Source of the DNA: Embleya sp049739465
GTDB lineage: Bacteria > Actinomycetota > Actinomycetes > Streptomycetales > Streptomycetaceae
Length of the DNA stretch: 64,000 bases
Reading direction: 5' to 3'
Assembly (NCBI RefSeq): GCF_049739465.1
Contig: NZ_JBMHHY010000007.1
Span: forward strand, 186,001-250,000
A program made the translations under genes and the position numbers. The notes under the pieces were generated by a model. The model was not told where the DNA came from. It made no database searches and was given only the letters and a program-made list of their open reading frames with translations. How positions within the stretch are numbered: the stretch's first letter is position 1; each line of letters begins with the position of its first letter. Shown in pieces: positions 42,358 to 52,622 of the stretch.

Positions 42358-43188
42358 TCAGGGTTTGCGGGCGATCCCGCCCAGGAGCAACGTGCCCGAG
42401 ACCGGCAGCGGATCGGGCACCTCCTCGTCCGGGCGCCACAGCGGCAGGTTGACCAGGCCGGGTTCGACCAGGGTCAGTCCGTCGAAGTACGCGTCGATCT
42501 CCTCCCGCGAGCGGAACCGCCCGGTGTTGTGCGCGCCGTGCAACATCTCCTCGATCACCGCCGCCTCGGGGGTGCCGTTGGCCCAGAAGTGGGTCAGGAA
42601 CAGGTAGCTCCCGGACGGCAGCGCGTCCAGGTAGGTCCGCACGATGCCGGCCGGATCCTCGTCGTCCTCCAGGTGGTGCACGATGGCCACCATCAGCAGG
42701 CCCACCGGCCGGTCCAGGTCGATCAGTTCGCGCACCTCGGGCAGCGCGAGCACGGCCTTGGGCTCGCGCGCGTCGGCGGTGACCACCCGGGTGCGCGAGT
42801 TCTCCTCGAGCAGCGCCCGCCCGTGGGCGAGCACGATCGGATCGATGTCCACGTAGACCACCGAGGCGAGCGGGTTGTGCCGTTGTGCGACCTGGTGGGT
42901 GTTCTCCGCGGACGGCAGCCCGGACCCCAGGTCGAGGAACTGGTCGATGCCCTGCTCGACCAGGAAGCGCACCCCGCGCGACAGGATCGCCCGGTTGGAC
43001 AAGGCGCAGTCCCGGGCCCCGGGTACGACGGCGAGCAACTCGTCGGCCACCGCCCGGTCGATGGCGAAGTTGTCCTTGCCACCGAGTGCCGCGTCGTAGA
43101 CGCGCGCGATGCTCGGCACGTGCACGTCGATCCCCCGCCTGCGCCAGTCCTCCGACCGGTCTTGCCGCACGTCGTCCTGATCACTCAT
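42358..43188 (-). CDS. DUF574-type SAM-dependent methyltransferase
   Basis: A 276-residue protein of the actinobacterial PF04672-type methyltransferase family. The N-terminus PSIARVYDAALGGKDNFAIDR is characteristic, motif I is FLDLGSGLPSAENTHQVAQ (about 84-102), and motif II VVYVDIDPIVLAHGRALL. The family's substrates are mostly unknown; many copies occur in Streptomyces genomes. It is convergent with the preceding gene (46-bp gap) and divergent from the L,D-transpeptidase. Confidence 0.88.
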   Translation of the reverse strand: MSDQDDVRQDRSEDWRRRGIDVHVPSIARVYDAALGGKDNFAIDRAVADELLAVVPGARDCALSNRAILSRGVRFLVEQGIDQFLDLGSGLPSAENTHQVAQRHNPLASVVYVDIDPIVLAHGRALLEENSRTRVVTADAREPKAVLALPEVRELIDLDRPVGLLMVAIVHHLEDDEDPAGIVRTYLDALPSGSYLFLTHFWANGTPEAAVIEEMLHGAHNTGRFRSREEIDAYFDGLTLVEPGLVNLPLWRPDEEVPDPLPVSGTLLLGGIARKP

Positions 43189-43407
43189 GGATCCCCCTTG
43201 ATCACGAACAGTTGTCGGAATGCGGCGCGATCCTATCGGCTGGGTGTCGCGACAGCAGTCGAACGAGCCGAACAGCCTTTACCGACACCCTCGTTCGGGC
43301 GTACCCGGTTCCCGGTTCGAGCCGTGACACATGTCATGCCGAGACGTCGTGACTTGTTCGAGCGGCAACACCGTCATCTCCTCAGGAACCACAATCGAGG
43401 GGAACGT

Positions 43408-44703
43408 ATGCCGAACACCATCCGCGAGAGCCCGAGGAGGTCTCCCGCGCGGCGCGCTCGCCGCGTGTTGCCGACGCTGGCGCTGTGTGTCGCCCTACTG
43501 GGCGCGGGCGCGTGCAGCAGCGGCGGTGACTCGAAGGACGACAAGGGCAAGAGCGATACCAAACCCGCCGCTCAGGCCAAGGACTCCGGCGACGCGCCGA
43601 AGACCTCGAAGGCCGTGGTCACCATCGCCCCGCAGGACGGCGCGACCGGCGTGGCCACCGAGGGCGCCCTCAAGGTGACCGCGACCGCCGGGAAGCTGAC
43701 CGAGGTCACCGTCAAGACCTCGGAGGGCAAGGCGGTCGAGGGTGCCATCACGCCGGACGGGGCCGGTTGGGCGCCGGCGGCGGCCCTACAGACCGGCACG
43801 AAGTACGCGGTGAACGCGACCGCCACCGATGCCGCCGGGTTGGTGTCGGCGATGCAGTCCTCGTTCACCACCCTCACCCCGGCGAACACCAACATCGGCC
43901 ACTTCAACATCAATCCGGACAAGACCTACGGCATCGGCATGATCGTGTCGCTGAGCTTCGACAAGGCGGTCACCGACACAGCGCTGGTGAACCGGTCGGT
44001 GACGGTCACCTCGGATTCGGGGGTCGAGGTCAAGGGCCGCTGGTTCAAGAAGGACGCCACGAGCGAGCCCAACACGCGCCTGGACTTCCGCCCGGAGGAC
44101 TATTGGCAGCCCGGCACCAAGGTCACCCTCCATCTGGACCTGGACGGCAAGCAGACCTCCCCGGGCGTCTACGGCAAGCAGAAGAAGAACGTCACCTTCA
44201 CCATCGGCCGGGCGCAGACCAGCGTCGCGGACAGCAAGGCGAAGACTCTCAAGGTCACCCGCGACGGCAAGGTGATCAACACGTTGCCGGCCAGCCTGGG
44301 CAGTGACGAGTACACCACCTACAACGGCAAGATGTTGATCATGGCCAAGGAGGGCACGATCCGGATGTCCGGACAGAGCGTGGGCTTCGGCGCGAAGTCG
44401 TACGACATCCCGGATGTTCCGCACAGCATGCGGCTGAGCGATAGCGGCACCTATGTGCATGGCAACCACTGGTTCAAGGACAAGGCGAACCCGCCGTTCG
44501 GCCGGCTGAACACCAGCCACGGCTGTATCGGCCTGGAGGACGTGGTCGGCGGCGGCGACGCGTCCAAGGCCGGCGCCTGGTTCTTCGCGAACTCGATGGA
44601 GGGCGACGTGATCGAGGTGATCAACTCGCCCGAGAAGACGATCGCCGCAGACAACGGGTGGAGCGGCTGGACGCTGTCCTGGGCCCAGTGGACGGCCGGC
44701 TGA
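43408..44703 (+). CDS. L,D-transpeptidase lipoprotein with Ig-like domains
   Basis: A 431-residue cell-wall cross-linking enzyme. The lipoprotein signal ends in LLGAGAC (about residue 36). Two Ig-like modules (about 60-150 and 150-270: VVTIAPQDGATGVATEGALKV, GMIVSLSFDKAVTD) precede the YkuD catalytic domain, which has YVHGNHWF and the motif TSHGCIGLEDV with catalytic Cys. This layout matches actinobacterial Ldt proteins that make 3-3 cross-links. The residue after SHGCI is Gly where Arg or Asn is common. ATG at 43408 follows GAGGGG. Confidence 0.92.
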   Translation: MPNTIRESPRRSPARRARRVLPTLALCVALLGAGACSSGGDSKDDKGKSDTKPAAQAKDSGDAPKTSKAVVTIAPQDGATGVATEGALKVTATAGKLTEVTVKTSEGKAVEGAITPDGAGWAPAAALQTGTKYAVNATATDAAGLVSAMQSSFTTLTPANTNIGHFNINPDKTYGIGMIVSLSFDKAVTDTALVNRSVTVTSDSGVEVKGRWFKKDATSEPNTRLDFRPEDYWQPGTKVTLHLDLDGKQTSPGVYGKQKKNVTFTIGRAQTSVADSKAKTLKVTRDGKVINTLPASLGSDEYTTYNGKMLIMAKEGTIRMSGQSVGFGAKSYDIPDVPHSMRLSDSGTYVHGNHWFKDKANPPFGRLNTSHGCIGLEDVVGGGDASKAGAWFFANSMEGDVIEVINSPEKTIAADNGWSGWTLSWAQWTAG

Positions 44704-44718
44704 GCGTAGCGGCGCGTT

Positions 44719-44756
44719 GCGGGCCCCCTCGGCGCCTGTATGCGGAGGGGACCCGC
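44719..44756. terminator. bidirectional terminator between Ldt and SDR genes
   Basis: GCGGGCCCCCTC (44719-44730) pairs with GAGGGGACCCGC (44745-44756) with one mismatch over 12 bp and a 14-nt loop. It lies in the 62-bp gap between convergent genes and should stop transcription from both sides. Confidence 0.75.
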
Positions 44757-44765
44757 ACGCGGCAC

Positions 44766-45554
44766 CTACATCGGGGTGACGTAGGCGCCCGCGATGCCGC
44801 CGTCGACCAGGAACTCGGCGGCGTTGACGAACGACGAGTCGTCACTGGCCAGGAACGCGACCGCGGCCGCCAGTTCCTCGGGTTCGGCGAAGCGGCCGAC
44901 CGGGATGTGCACCAGTCGGCGGGCCGCCCGCTCGGGGTCCTTGGCGAACAGCTCCTTGAGCAGCGGTGTGTTCACCGGCCCCGGGCACAGCGCGTTGACC
45001 CGGATGCCCTCGCGCGCGAACTGCACGCCCAGTTCCCGGGACATGGCCAGGACGCCGCCCTTGGACGCGGTGTAGGAGATCTGCGAGGTCGCCGCGCCCA
45101 TCACGGCCACGAACGACGCGGTGTTGATGATCGAGCCCTTGCCCTGCCGTTGCATGTACGGCAACGCCGCCTTGCAGCACAGGAAGACCGAGGTCAGGTT
45201 GACGTCCTGGACCCGGCGCCAGGCGTCCAGCCCGGTGGTCAGGATCGAGTCGTCGTCGGGCGGCGAGATGCCCGCGTTGTTGAACGCGACGTCCACCGAG
45301 CCGTAGGTGTCGAACGCGGTCTTGAACAGCGCCTCGACCTGCTCGGCGTCGGTCACGTCGACCTGCACAAAGAGTCCGCCCACCTCGGCGGCGGCGGCCT
45401 TCCCGGACGTCGCGTCGACGTCGGCGCACACCACGTTGGCGCCCTCGGACGCCAGGCGCCGGGCCGTGGCCAGGCCGATGCCGCTGCCCGCGCCGGTGAC
45501 GACGGCGGTGCGGCCGACCAGGCGGCGGCATACGGGAGTGGTCTGCTCGGTCAT
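44766..45554 (-). CDS. short-chain dehydrogenase/reductase (FabG-like)
   Basis: A 262-residue classical SDR: NAD(P) motif TGAGSGIG (about 20-27), NNAG, catalytic Ser-Tyr-Lys in SYTASKGG, and a C-terminal FLASDDSSFVNAAEFLVDGG. It overlaps the aldehyde dehydrogenase stop (ATGA), so it belongs to the gamma-glutamyl amine pathway operon. It may reduce or oxidise an aldehyde/alcohol intermediate; exact substrate unknown. Confidence 0.88.
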   Translation of the reverse strand: MTEQTTPVCRRLVGRTAVVTGAGSGIGLATARRLASEGANVVCADVDATSGKAAAAEVGGLFVQVDVTDAEQVEALFKTAFDTYGSVDVAFNNAGISPPDDDSILTTGLDAWRRVQDVNLTSVFLCCKAALPYMQRQGKGSIINTASFVAVMGAATSQISYTASKGGVLAMSRELGVQFAREGIRVNALCPGPVNTPLLKELFAKDPERAARRLVHIPVGRFAEPEELAAAVAFLASDDSSFVNAAEFLVDGGIAGAYVTPM

Positions 45555-46987
45555 TGGTTCTCCTCGGTACTGATGAACACGTTCTTCGTCTCGGTGAAGG
45601 CGGCCAGCGCGTCCGGCCCCAGCTCCCGGCCCAGGCCGGATTGGCCGAACCCGCCGAACGGGGTCGAATAGCGCACGCTGCTGTGCGAGTTGACGGACAG
45701 GTTGCCCGCCCGGACGGCCCGCGACACGCGCAGCGCCCGGCCCACGTCGCGCGTCCACAGCGACCCGGACAGGCCGTACGCCGTGCCGTTGGCCAGCCGT
45801 ACCGCGTCCGCCTCGTCCTCGAACGGCAGCACGACGGCGACCGGGCCGAAGATCTCCTCGACCGCGACGCGCGCGTTTGCCGACTCGGGGGTGAGCACCG
45901 TGGCCGGATACCAGAAGCCCTTGCCGGTCGGGATCTCGCCGCGAATCGCGGCCGGTGCGTCCTCACGGACGTAGGAACGCACCCGTTCGCGATGCGCGGC
46001 CGAGATCAGCGGGCCCATCTGCGTCGCCGGATCGTTCGGGTCGCCGACCCGGAAGGCCCGGACCGCCGGTTCGAGCAGTTCCAGGAACCGGTCGTAGACG
46101 TCACGTTGCACCAGGATGCGGGTGCGCGCGCAGCAGTCCTGCCCGGTGTTGTCCAGGAACGCGCCGGGGGCGGCAGCAGCGGCGGCCTCGACGTCGGCGT
46201 CGGCGAAGACGATGTTCGGGCTCTTCCCGCCCAGTTCCAGGGTCACCCGCTTCACGCCGGCGGCGCATCGGGCCATGATGTCCTTGCCGACCGCGGTGGA
46301 GCCGGTGAACACCACCTTGGCCACGCCCGGATGCTCGACCAGAGCCCGCCCGGCCACCGGTCCGGCGCCGGGCAGCACCTGGAACAGGCCCTCGGGCAGC
46401 CCGGCCGCCAGGCCCAGTTCGGCCAGGCGCAGTGCGGTCAGCGGCGTGGTCTCGGCGGGCTTGAGCAACACCGCGTTGCCGGCCGCGAGCGCGGGAGCGA
46501 GTCCCCAGGCGGCGATCGGCATCGGGAAGTTCCACGGCGCGATCACCGCGACCACGCCCAGCGGTTCATGGAAGGTGACGTCCAGGCCGCCGGCCACCGG
46601 GATCTGCCGGCCGTTCAGCCGTTCCGCCCCGCCCGCCGCGTAGTCCAGCAGATCGCGGACGTTGCCCGCCTCCCAGCGGGCGTTGCCGATCGGGTGCCCG
46701 GCCTCGCGGACCTCCAACTGTGCGAGTTCCTCCAGGTGTTCGTCCACGACCACGGCGAACCGGCGCAACGCGCGCGCCCGTTCCCCGGGGGCGCGGGCCG
46801 CCCACCGCGCGGCGGCGCGGGTGGCCCGGGCCACCGCCGCGTCCACCTCGGGCGCGGTGGTGGCCCTGATGGTGGCCACCACCTCCTCGGTGACGGGGTC
46901 GACGATGTCGTGCTCGGCGGGACCGTCGTGCTGCTCGTGCTGCTCGTGCTGCTCGTGCTGTTCGGCCTGCTCATGCTGCTCGGACAA
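45551..46987 (-). CDS. aldehyde dehydrogenase of gamma-glutamyl amine pathway (PuuC-like)
   Basis: A 478-residue NAD(P)-dependent aldehyde dehydrogenase. Signatures are APWNFPMPIAAWGLAPALAAG, FTGSTAVGKDIM, LELGGKSPNIVF (catalytic Glu) and NTGQDCCARTRI (catalytic Cys), with IFGPVAVVLPFEDE near the end. The first 20 residues are an unusual EQH/EQHD repeat from an imperfect CTGCTCGTG tandem. The start can only be TTG at 46987, as an in-frame stop lies five codons upstream; GAGGAA precedes it. It likely oxidises gamma-glutamyl-aminoaldehyde formed from an amine. Confidence 0.88.
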   Translation of the reverse strand: MSEQHEQAEQHEQHEQHEQHDGPAEHDIVDPVTEEVVATIRATTAPEVDAAVARATRAAARWAARAPGERARALRRFAVVVDEHLEELAQLEVREAGHPIGNARWEAGNVRDLLDYAAGGAERLNGRQIPVAGGLDVTFHEPLGVVAVIAPWNFPMPIAAWGLAPALAAGNAVLLKPAETTPLTALRLAELGLAAGLPEGLFQVLPGAGPVAGRALVEHPGVAKVVFTGSTAVGKDIMARCAAGVKRVTLELGGKSPNIVFADADVEAAAAAAPGAFLDNTGQDCCARTRILVQRDVYDRFLELLEPAVRAFRVGDPNDPATQMGPLISAAHRERVRSYVREDAPAAIRGEIPTGKGFWYPATVLTPESANARVAVEEIFGPVAVVLPFEDEADAVRLANGTAYGLSGSLWTRDVGRALRVSRAVRAGNLSVNSHSSVRYSTPFGGFGQSGLGRELGPDALAAFTETKNVFISTEENQ

Positions 46988-46999
46988 CGTGCTGATTCC

Positions 47000-48367
47000 T
47001 CACATGCGCTCGAAGGAGCGGAACCGCTCCCAGTCGGTGACTGCCGTGTCGTAAGCGTCCTGTTCGACCCGCGCCATGTGCAGGTAGTGGTCGACCACTT
47101 CCGCACCGAACGCGTCCCGGGCGATCGCCGAGCCCGCCCACAACTCGGCGGCGTCGCGCAGCGTGGCCGGGACGTGCGGCGCATCGCCCGTGTAGGCGTT
47201 TCCGGTACAGGCCTCGCCCGGTTCGAGTTCGTGTTCGATCCCGTACAGTCCGGCCGCGATCATCCCGGCCACCGCGAGGTAGGGGTTCACATCGCCGCCG
47301 GGAAGGCGGTTCTCGAACCGATGCGAGGGGCCGTGTCCGATCACGCGCAGCGCACAGGTCCGGTTGTCCGGGCCCCACGCGACCGCCGTCGGCGCGAACG
47401 AGCCGGGCCGGAAACGTTTGTACGAGTTGATGTTGGGCGCGTAGAGCAGGGTGAACTCGCGCATCGCGGCCAGTTGTCCGGCCAGGAAGTGCCGCATCGT
47501 CTCGGACATCCCGTACCGGCCGTCCGGGTCGGCCAGCACCGGCCGCCCGTCCGGGTCGCGCAGCGAGAGGTGGATGTGGCACGAGTTGCCCTCGCGCTCG
47601 TCGTACTTGGCCATGAAGGTGAGCGACATGCCCTCCTGGGCGGCGATCTCCTTGGCCCCGGTCTTGTAGACGCTGTGCTGGTCGCACGTGGTCAGCGCGT
47701 CGTCGTAGCGGAAGGCGATCTCGTGCTGGCCGAGGTTGCATTCGCCCTTGGCCGACTCGACCGTCATGCCGGCCGCGCCCATCTCGTTGCGGATCCGGCG
47801 CAGCAGCGGTTCGACCCGGCCGGTGCCCAGGATCGAGTAGTCGACGTTGTACTGGTTGGCCGGGGTCAGCCCGCGGTAGGCGCGGTCCCAGCCGGCCTCG
47901 TAGGTGTCCTTGAACACGATGAACTCGAGTTCGGTACCCGCGTACGCGGTCCAACCGCGTTCGGCGAGCCGGTCGAGTTGGCGGCGCAGGATCTGTCGCG
48001 GCGAGGCCACGACCGGCGAGCCGTCGTGCCACAGGAGGTCCGCGGTCAGCTGCGCGGTGCCGGGATGCCATGGGGTGCGGCGCAGTGTGTCGAGGTCCGG
48101 GCGCAGCACGAAGTCCCCGTAGCCGCGCTCCCACGAGGACATCGCGTAGCCGGCGACGGTGTTCATGTCGGTGTCCACGGCGAGCAGGTAGTTGCAGCCC
48201 TCGGTGCCGTGGGCGAGCGTGTCGTCGAGGAAGAAGCGGGCGGCGAAGCGTTTGCCCTGGAGCCTGCCCTGCATGTCGGTGAAGGCCAGGACTACCGTGT
48301 CGATCTCCCCGGTGTCGACGAGTGCGCGCAGCTCGTCGACGGACAGCGGGGGCGTTCGGTCTGCCAA
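47000..48367 (-). CDS. GlnA-like gamma-glutamyl amine ligase (GlnA3/GlnA4/PuuA type)
   Basis: A 455-residue glutamine-synthetase-fold ligase that would join glutamate to an amine such as ethanolamine or a polyamine, in place of ammonia. It has the N-terminal beta-Grasp (VVLAFTDMQGRLQGKRF), the catalytic EGNSCHIHLSL in place of the GS NGSG-type loop, and RFENRLPGGDVNPYLAVAGMIAAGL. Neighbours (amine permease, aldehyde dehydrogenase, PuuD-like hydrolase, FadR-type regulator) fit the gamma-glutamylation pathways described in Streptomyces. The start is TTG at 48367 with GGAGG seven bases upstream. Confidence 0.88.
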   Translation of the reverse strand: MADRTPPLSVDELRALVDTGEIDTVVLAFTDMQGRLQGKRFAARFFLDDTLAHGTEGCNYLLAVDTDMNTVAGYAMSSWERGYGDFVLRPDLDTLRRTPWHPGTAQLTADLLWHDGSPVVASPRQILRRQLDRLAERGWTAYAGTELEFIVFKDTYEAGWDRAYRGLTPANQYNVDYSILGTGRVEPLLRRIRNEMGAAGMTVESAKGECNLGQHEIAFRYDDALTTCDQHSVYKTGAKEIAAQEGMSLTFMAKYDEREGNSCHIHLSLRDPDGRPVLADPDGRYGMSETMRHFLAGQLAAMREFTLLYAPNINSYKRFRPGSFAPTAVAWGPDNRTCALRVIGHGPSHRFENRLPGGDVNPYLAVAGMIAAGLYGIEHELEPGEACTGNAYTGDAPHVPATLRDAAELWAGSAIARDAFGAEVVDHYLHMARVEQDAYDTAVTDWERFRSFERM

Positions 48368-48397
48368 GGGAATGCCTCCTGTCGGTCCAACCGGAAG

Positions 48398-48410
48398 CCA
48401 TAAGGTATGG
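48398..48410. promoter_or_regulatory. 13-bp palindrome, candidate operator of the FadR-type regulator
   Basis: CCATAAGGTATGG, a perfect 5-3-5 inverted repeat in the 82-bp divergent gap between the ligase and regulator genes. FadR/GntR proteins bind short palindromes of this size. It is 31 bp upstream of the ligase start codon. Confidence 0.5.
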
Positions 48411-48449
48411 CCACGAACCATTGATTGGGAAGAGCCGGAGGGGCGAATC

Positions 48450-49193
48450 GTGGACGAGGGAGCCGAGCCGGAGTCCGGGGACCGGTTGTCGCCGCTGCTG
48501 CGCCCGGTCCGCGCGGGCAACGGCTTCGAGGAGGCACTGGAACAGATCCTCCAGGTGATCCGCCTGGGGCTGGTGTCGGACGGCGGTCGACTGCCGGCCG
48601 AGCGCGATCTGGCGGACCGACTCGGGGTCAGCCGGGTGACCCTGCGCGAGGTGCTCAAGGTACTCCAGGACCAGGGCATCGTGGAGAGCCGACGGGGCCG
48701 CTACGGCGGTACGTTCGTCCGGGAACGCCCCGATCCGGCCTCGGCCGGCTCGGCGGCCGAGCTGCGCCGCCGGATCACGAAGGTGGACGTCGAGGACACG
48801 CTGCGGTTTCGCGAGGTGCTGGAGGTGGGCGCGGCCGGGTTGTGCGCGGCGCAGGGCCTGGACCGCGCGCAGGCCGAGCGGTTGCGCGCGGCGCTGGCCC
48901 GGACCGGCGACGCCGCACCCGCGGAGTATCGCCGCCGGGACACGCTGTTCCATCTGACGCTGGCCGGGTTGTCCGGCTCGCCGTCGCTGGCCGCGCAGTA
49001 CGCGGCGGTCCGGGCCACCGTCAACGACCTGCTCGACTGCATCCCGCTCCTGGTCCGCAATCTGGAGCATTCGCAACATCAGCACACCGCACTGGTGGAG
49101 GCGATCCTGGACGGCGACCCGGACGCCGCGGCCGAGGTGATGCGCGAGCACTGCGCAGGAACCGCCGCACTGCTGCGCGGATTTCTGGCCTGA
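48450..49193 (+). CDS. FadR-subfamily GntR regulator
   Basis: A 247-residue GntR-family regulator. Winged HTH at about 50-115 (LPAERDLADRLGVSRVTLREVLKVLQDQGIVESRRGRYGGTFV), then an FCD ligand domain (VEDTLRFREVLEVGAAGLCA, RDTLFHLTLAGLSGSPSLAAQY). GTG at 48450 is chosen because GGAGGGG lies six bases upstream. It is divergent from the ligase operon and co-directional with the permease, so it probably controls both in response to the amine or its glutamyl derivative. Confidence 0.9.
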   Translation: MDEGAEPESGDRLSPLLRPVRAGNGFEEALEQILQVIRLGLVSDGGRLPAERDLADRLGVSRVTLREVLKVLQDQGIVESRRGRYGGTFVRERPDPASAGSAAELRRRITKVDVEDTLRFREVLEVGAAGLCAAQGLDRAQAERLRAALARTGDAAPAEYRRRDTLFHLTLAGLSGSPSLAAQYAAVRATVNDLLDCIPLLVRNLEHSQHQHTALVEAILDGDPDAAAEVMREHCAGTAALLRGFLA

Positions 49194-49200
49194 TCGCACG

Positions 49201-49236
49201 CCTGGTCGGGCGCCTGGTCGGGCGCCTGGTCGCAGG
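49201..49236. repeat. 12-bp tandem repeat, three units
   Basis: CCTGGTCGGGCG occurs at 49201-49212 and 49213-49224, followed by a degenerate third unit at 49225-49236, immediately after the regulator's stop codon. Further GGACGCC-type variants follow to about 49290. The remaining 49290-49424 has no gene and would hold the permease promoter. Confidence 0.7.
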
Positions 49237-49424
49237 CCCGGCGGACGCCTGGTCGCACCCGTGGACGGACGCCCGGTCGGACGCCCGACCGGGTCCCGGG
49301 GTGGGGCTGCGCTCCCCGGCGGCCGGCACCAATTCCCTCCCGGGCCTTGCGCTGCCCCGAGCCGAAGGGCAAAGGTATGCGATCAAACCAATAATCCTCC
49401 CCTCCCTCCCGTCAGGAGCGGCTC

Positions 49425-50891
<1,467 letters not shown>

Positions 50892-50938
50892 ACAATCCCG
50901 CCAACCGACGCCAACTCCGAGAAACCGAGCGGCACTTC

Positions 50939-51646
50939 ATGACCAAGCCACTGATCGGGATCAGTACCTACCACGAGGAATCCGCACGCTGGGGACCATG
51001 GCAGCGACCCGCCGTCCTGCTTCCCCTCGACTACCCCACCTACCTCCAACGCGCGGGCGGATTGGCGGTGTTGTTGTCGCCGGACGTACCGGAGGCCGCC
51101 GCCGAGACGGTCGCGCGGGTGGACGCGGTGGTGATCGCGGGCGGTCCGGACGTGGCTGCCGCGCGCTACGGCGCCGAGCCGCATCCCCGGACCGGGCCGC
51201 CGAACGATCCTCGGGATGTCTGGGAGAGCGCCCTGATCGAGGCCGCGCTGGCCGCGAACACCCCGCTCCTGGCCATCTGTCGGGGCATGCAGCTGCTCAA
51301 CGTGGTCCTGGGCGGCACGCTGATCCAGCATCTCCCGGACGTGGTCGGACACGAGGGGCACAGCGGACCGCCGGGGGAATTGGCCGCGCACGTGGTCGAG
51401 CCGATCCCCGGGACCCGGCTCGGCGCGCTGGGCGTCGAGCCGTACGACGTGCCGACCTACCACCACCAGGCGGTGGATCGGCTCGGTCGCGGGTTGGTGG
51501 TGAGCGCACGGGCCCGGGACGGGATCATCGAGGCGGTGGAGTTGCCGGGCGAGCCGTTCGTGGTCGGCGTCCAGTGGCACCCGGAGTCCGGGCTCGACCT
51601 GCGGGTTGCCCGGGCGCTGGTCGCGGCGGCGGGTGGGCGGGGGTGA
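50939..51646 (+). CDS. class I glutamine amidotransferase-like hydrolase (PuuD-like)
   Basis: A 235-residue Peptidase_C26/gamma-glutamyl hydrolase. The nucleophile elbow is ICRGMQLLNVVLGGTL (catalytic Cys about 117), the His-Glu pair is in GVQWHPES near the C-terminus, and the substrate loop is DVVIAGGPDVAAARYG-like. PuuD removes glutamate from the gamma-glutamyl acid at the end of the pathway. ATG at 50939; the Shine-Dalgarno (GAGCGG) is weak. It follows the permease after 47 bp and likely shares its transcript. Confidence 0.9.
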   Translation: MTKPLIGISTYHEESARWGPWQRPAVLLPLDYPTYLQRAGGLAVLLSPDVPEAAAETVARVDAVVIAGGPDVAAARYGAEPHPRTGPPNDPRDVWESALIEAALAANTPLLAICRGMQLLNVVLGGTLIQHLPDVVGHEGHSGPPGELAAHVVEPIPGTRLGALGVEPYDVPTYHHQAVDRLGRGLVVSARARDGIIEAVELPGEPFVVGVQWHPESGLDLRVARALVAAAGGRG

Positions 51647-51748
51647 ACGCGGTGGCGTGCGGCGGCTGTCACCCACGTGAGTGATGGTCACCCACACGGG
51701 TAATCATGGTCCGCGTCGGGGCGCAGCGGCCGGCCGCCCGGCGCGGCC

Positions 51749-52564
51749 TCACAGGCCCTTGGCCCGCTGGCCGGGGTCGAGCGACATGGTCGCCTCGATC
51801 AGCGCCTCCAGGTCCGGATCCGGCCACGGACGCGCGTCCACCAGGCGCGCGCGGTATCGGCCGGTGGCGATGTCCTCGAGGATGTCCGCGGCGGTCACCG
51901 GACCGCCGATCGCCCGGTGGGTCGCGGGGGCCCGACCGGTCCAGGCCGCCCGGAAGGACGCGCCGAGGCTGTACACCTCGGCGGCGTCGGTCAGTTCGAC
52001 GTGGTCCCCGGGCCCGGTGTCCAACAGGCGCCGGGCGATCTCGGGGGCCGTGGTCAGGTCCATCCCGCCCCGGTAGGGCACCGGCAGCGGGAGCAGGTCC
52101 GGATGGTGGGTGAGGTCGTGGTCGATGAACTCGACCTCACCGCCGGGCGTGACCAGGATGTTCATCGGCTGGATGTCGCCGTGATGCCAGCCGGCCGTAT
52201 GCAGTCGGCCGAGCGCCTCGAACGCCCGGCGGGCCAGCGCGGGCAGATGGTGGGCGAGTTCGGGGCCGGTCCGGCGGGCGGATTCGCACCAGCGCCACAG
52301 GGTCACCCCCGGGCGCCATTCGACGGCGGTCCACAGGCCGACGGCGGTGTGTCCGTGGGTGCCCGCCACCGGGTACAGGCCCTGCCGGCGCAACAGGGTG
52401 AGTACACGCGCCTCGTGGTGCAGCGGGATGGCGTCCGCCGGCCGGGTGGCGGTCTTGATCCGCCATTGCCCCACGCGCCAGGCGTTGGTGTGGTGCGAGG
52501 TCAGCGGGCGCGGACGTTCGTCGACGCCCAGGGCGTCGAGGGCGGCGGCGAGCAGCGGATCCAT
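51749..52564 (-). CDS. kinase-like protein in the tgm cassette
   Basis: A 271-residue protein-kinase/APH-fold protein. The catalytic loop is visible as HHGDIQPMNILV (about 141-152), followed by EFIDHDLTHHP, where DHD replaces the usual DFG. An N-terminal lobe with a Lys in WRIKTATRP (about 36) could bind ATP. It is 58 bp downstream of tgmB on the same strand. Kinase-like genes are often found next to tgm-type RiPP genes in Streptomyces; modification or regulation of the RiPP is inferred. Confidence 0.75.
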   Translation of the reverse strand: MDPLLAAALDALGVDERPRPLTSHHTNAWRVGQWRIKTATRPADAIPLHHEARVLTLLRRQGLYPVAGTHGHTAVGLWTAVEWRPGVTLWRWCESARRTGPELAHHLPALARRAFEALGRLHTAGWHHGDIQPMNILVTPGGEVEFIDHDLTHHPDLLPLPVPYRGGMDLTTAPEIARRLLDTGPGDHVELTDAAEVYSLGASFRAAWTGRAPATHRAIGGPVTAADILEDIATGRYRARLVDARPWPDPDLEALIEATMSLDPGQRAKGL

Positions 52565-52622
52565 TCCCCGATCTTCGCAGGGAACCTCCGCCGTGTGGAC
52601 CGCGCGGTGGGGGGCCGCGGGT

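Noticed and set aside
45551..46987. Methylmalonate-semialdehyde dehydrogenase (iolA/mmsA) for the inositol pathway
   Set aside because: The gene lies in a different operon with a GlnA-like ligase and permease, so a PuuC-like role is far more likely.
45554..48403. A 949-codon plus-strand open frame
   Set aside because: Antisense to aldehyde dehydrogenase and the ligase; no protein motifs.
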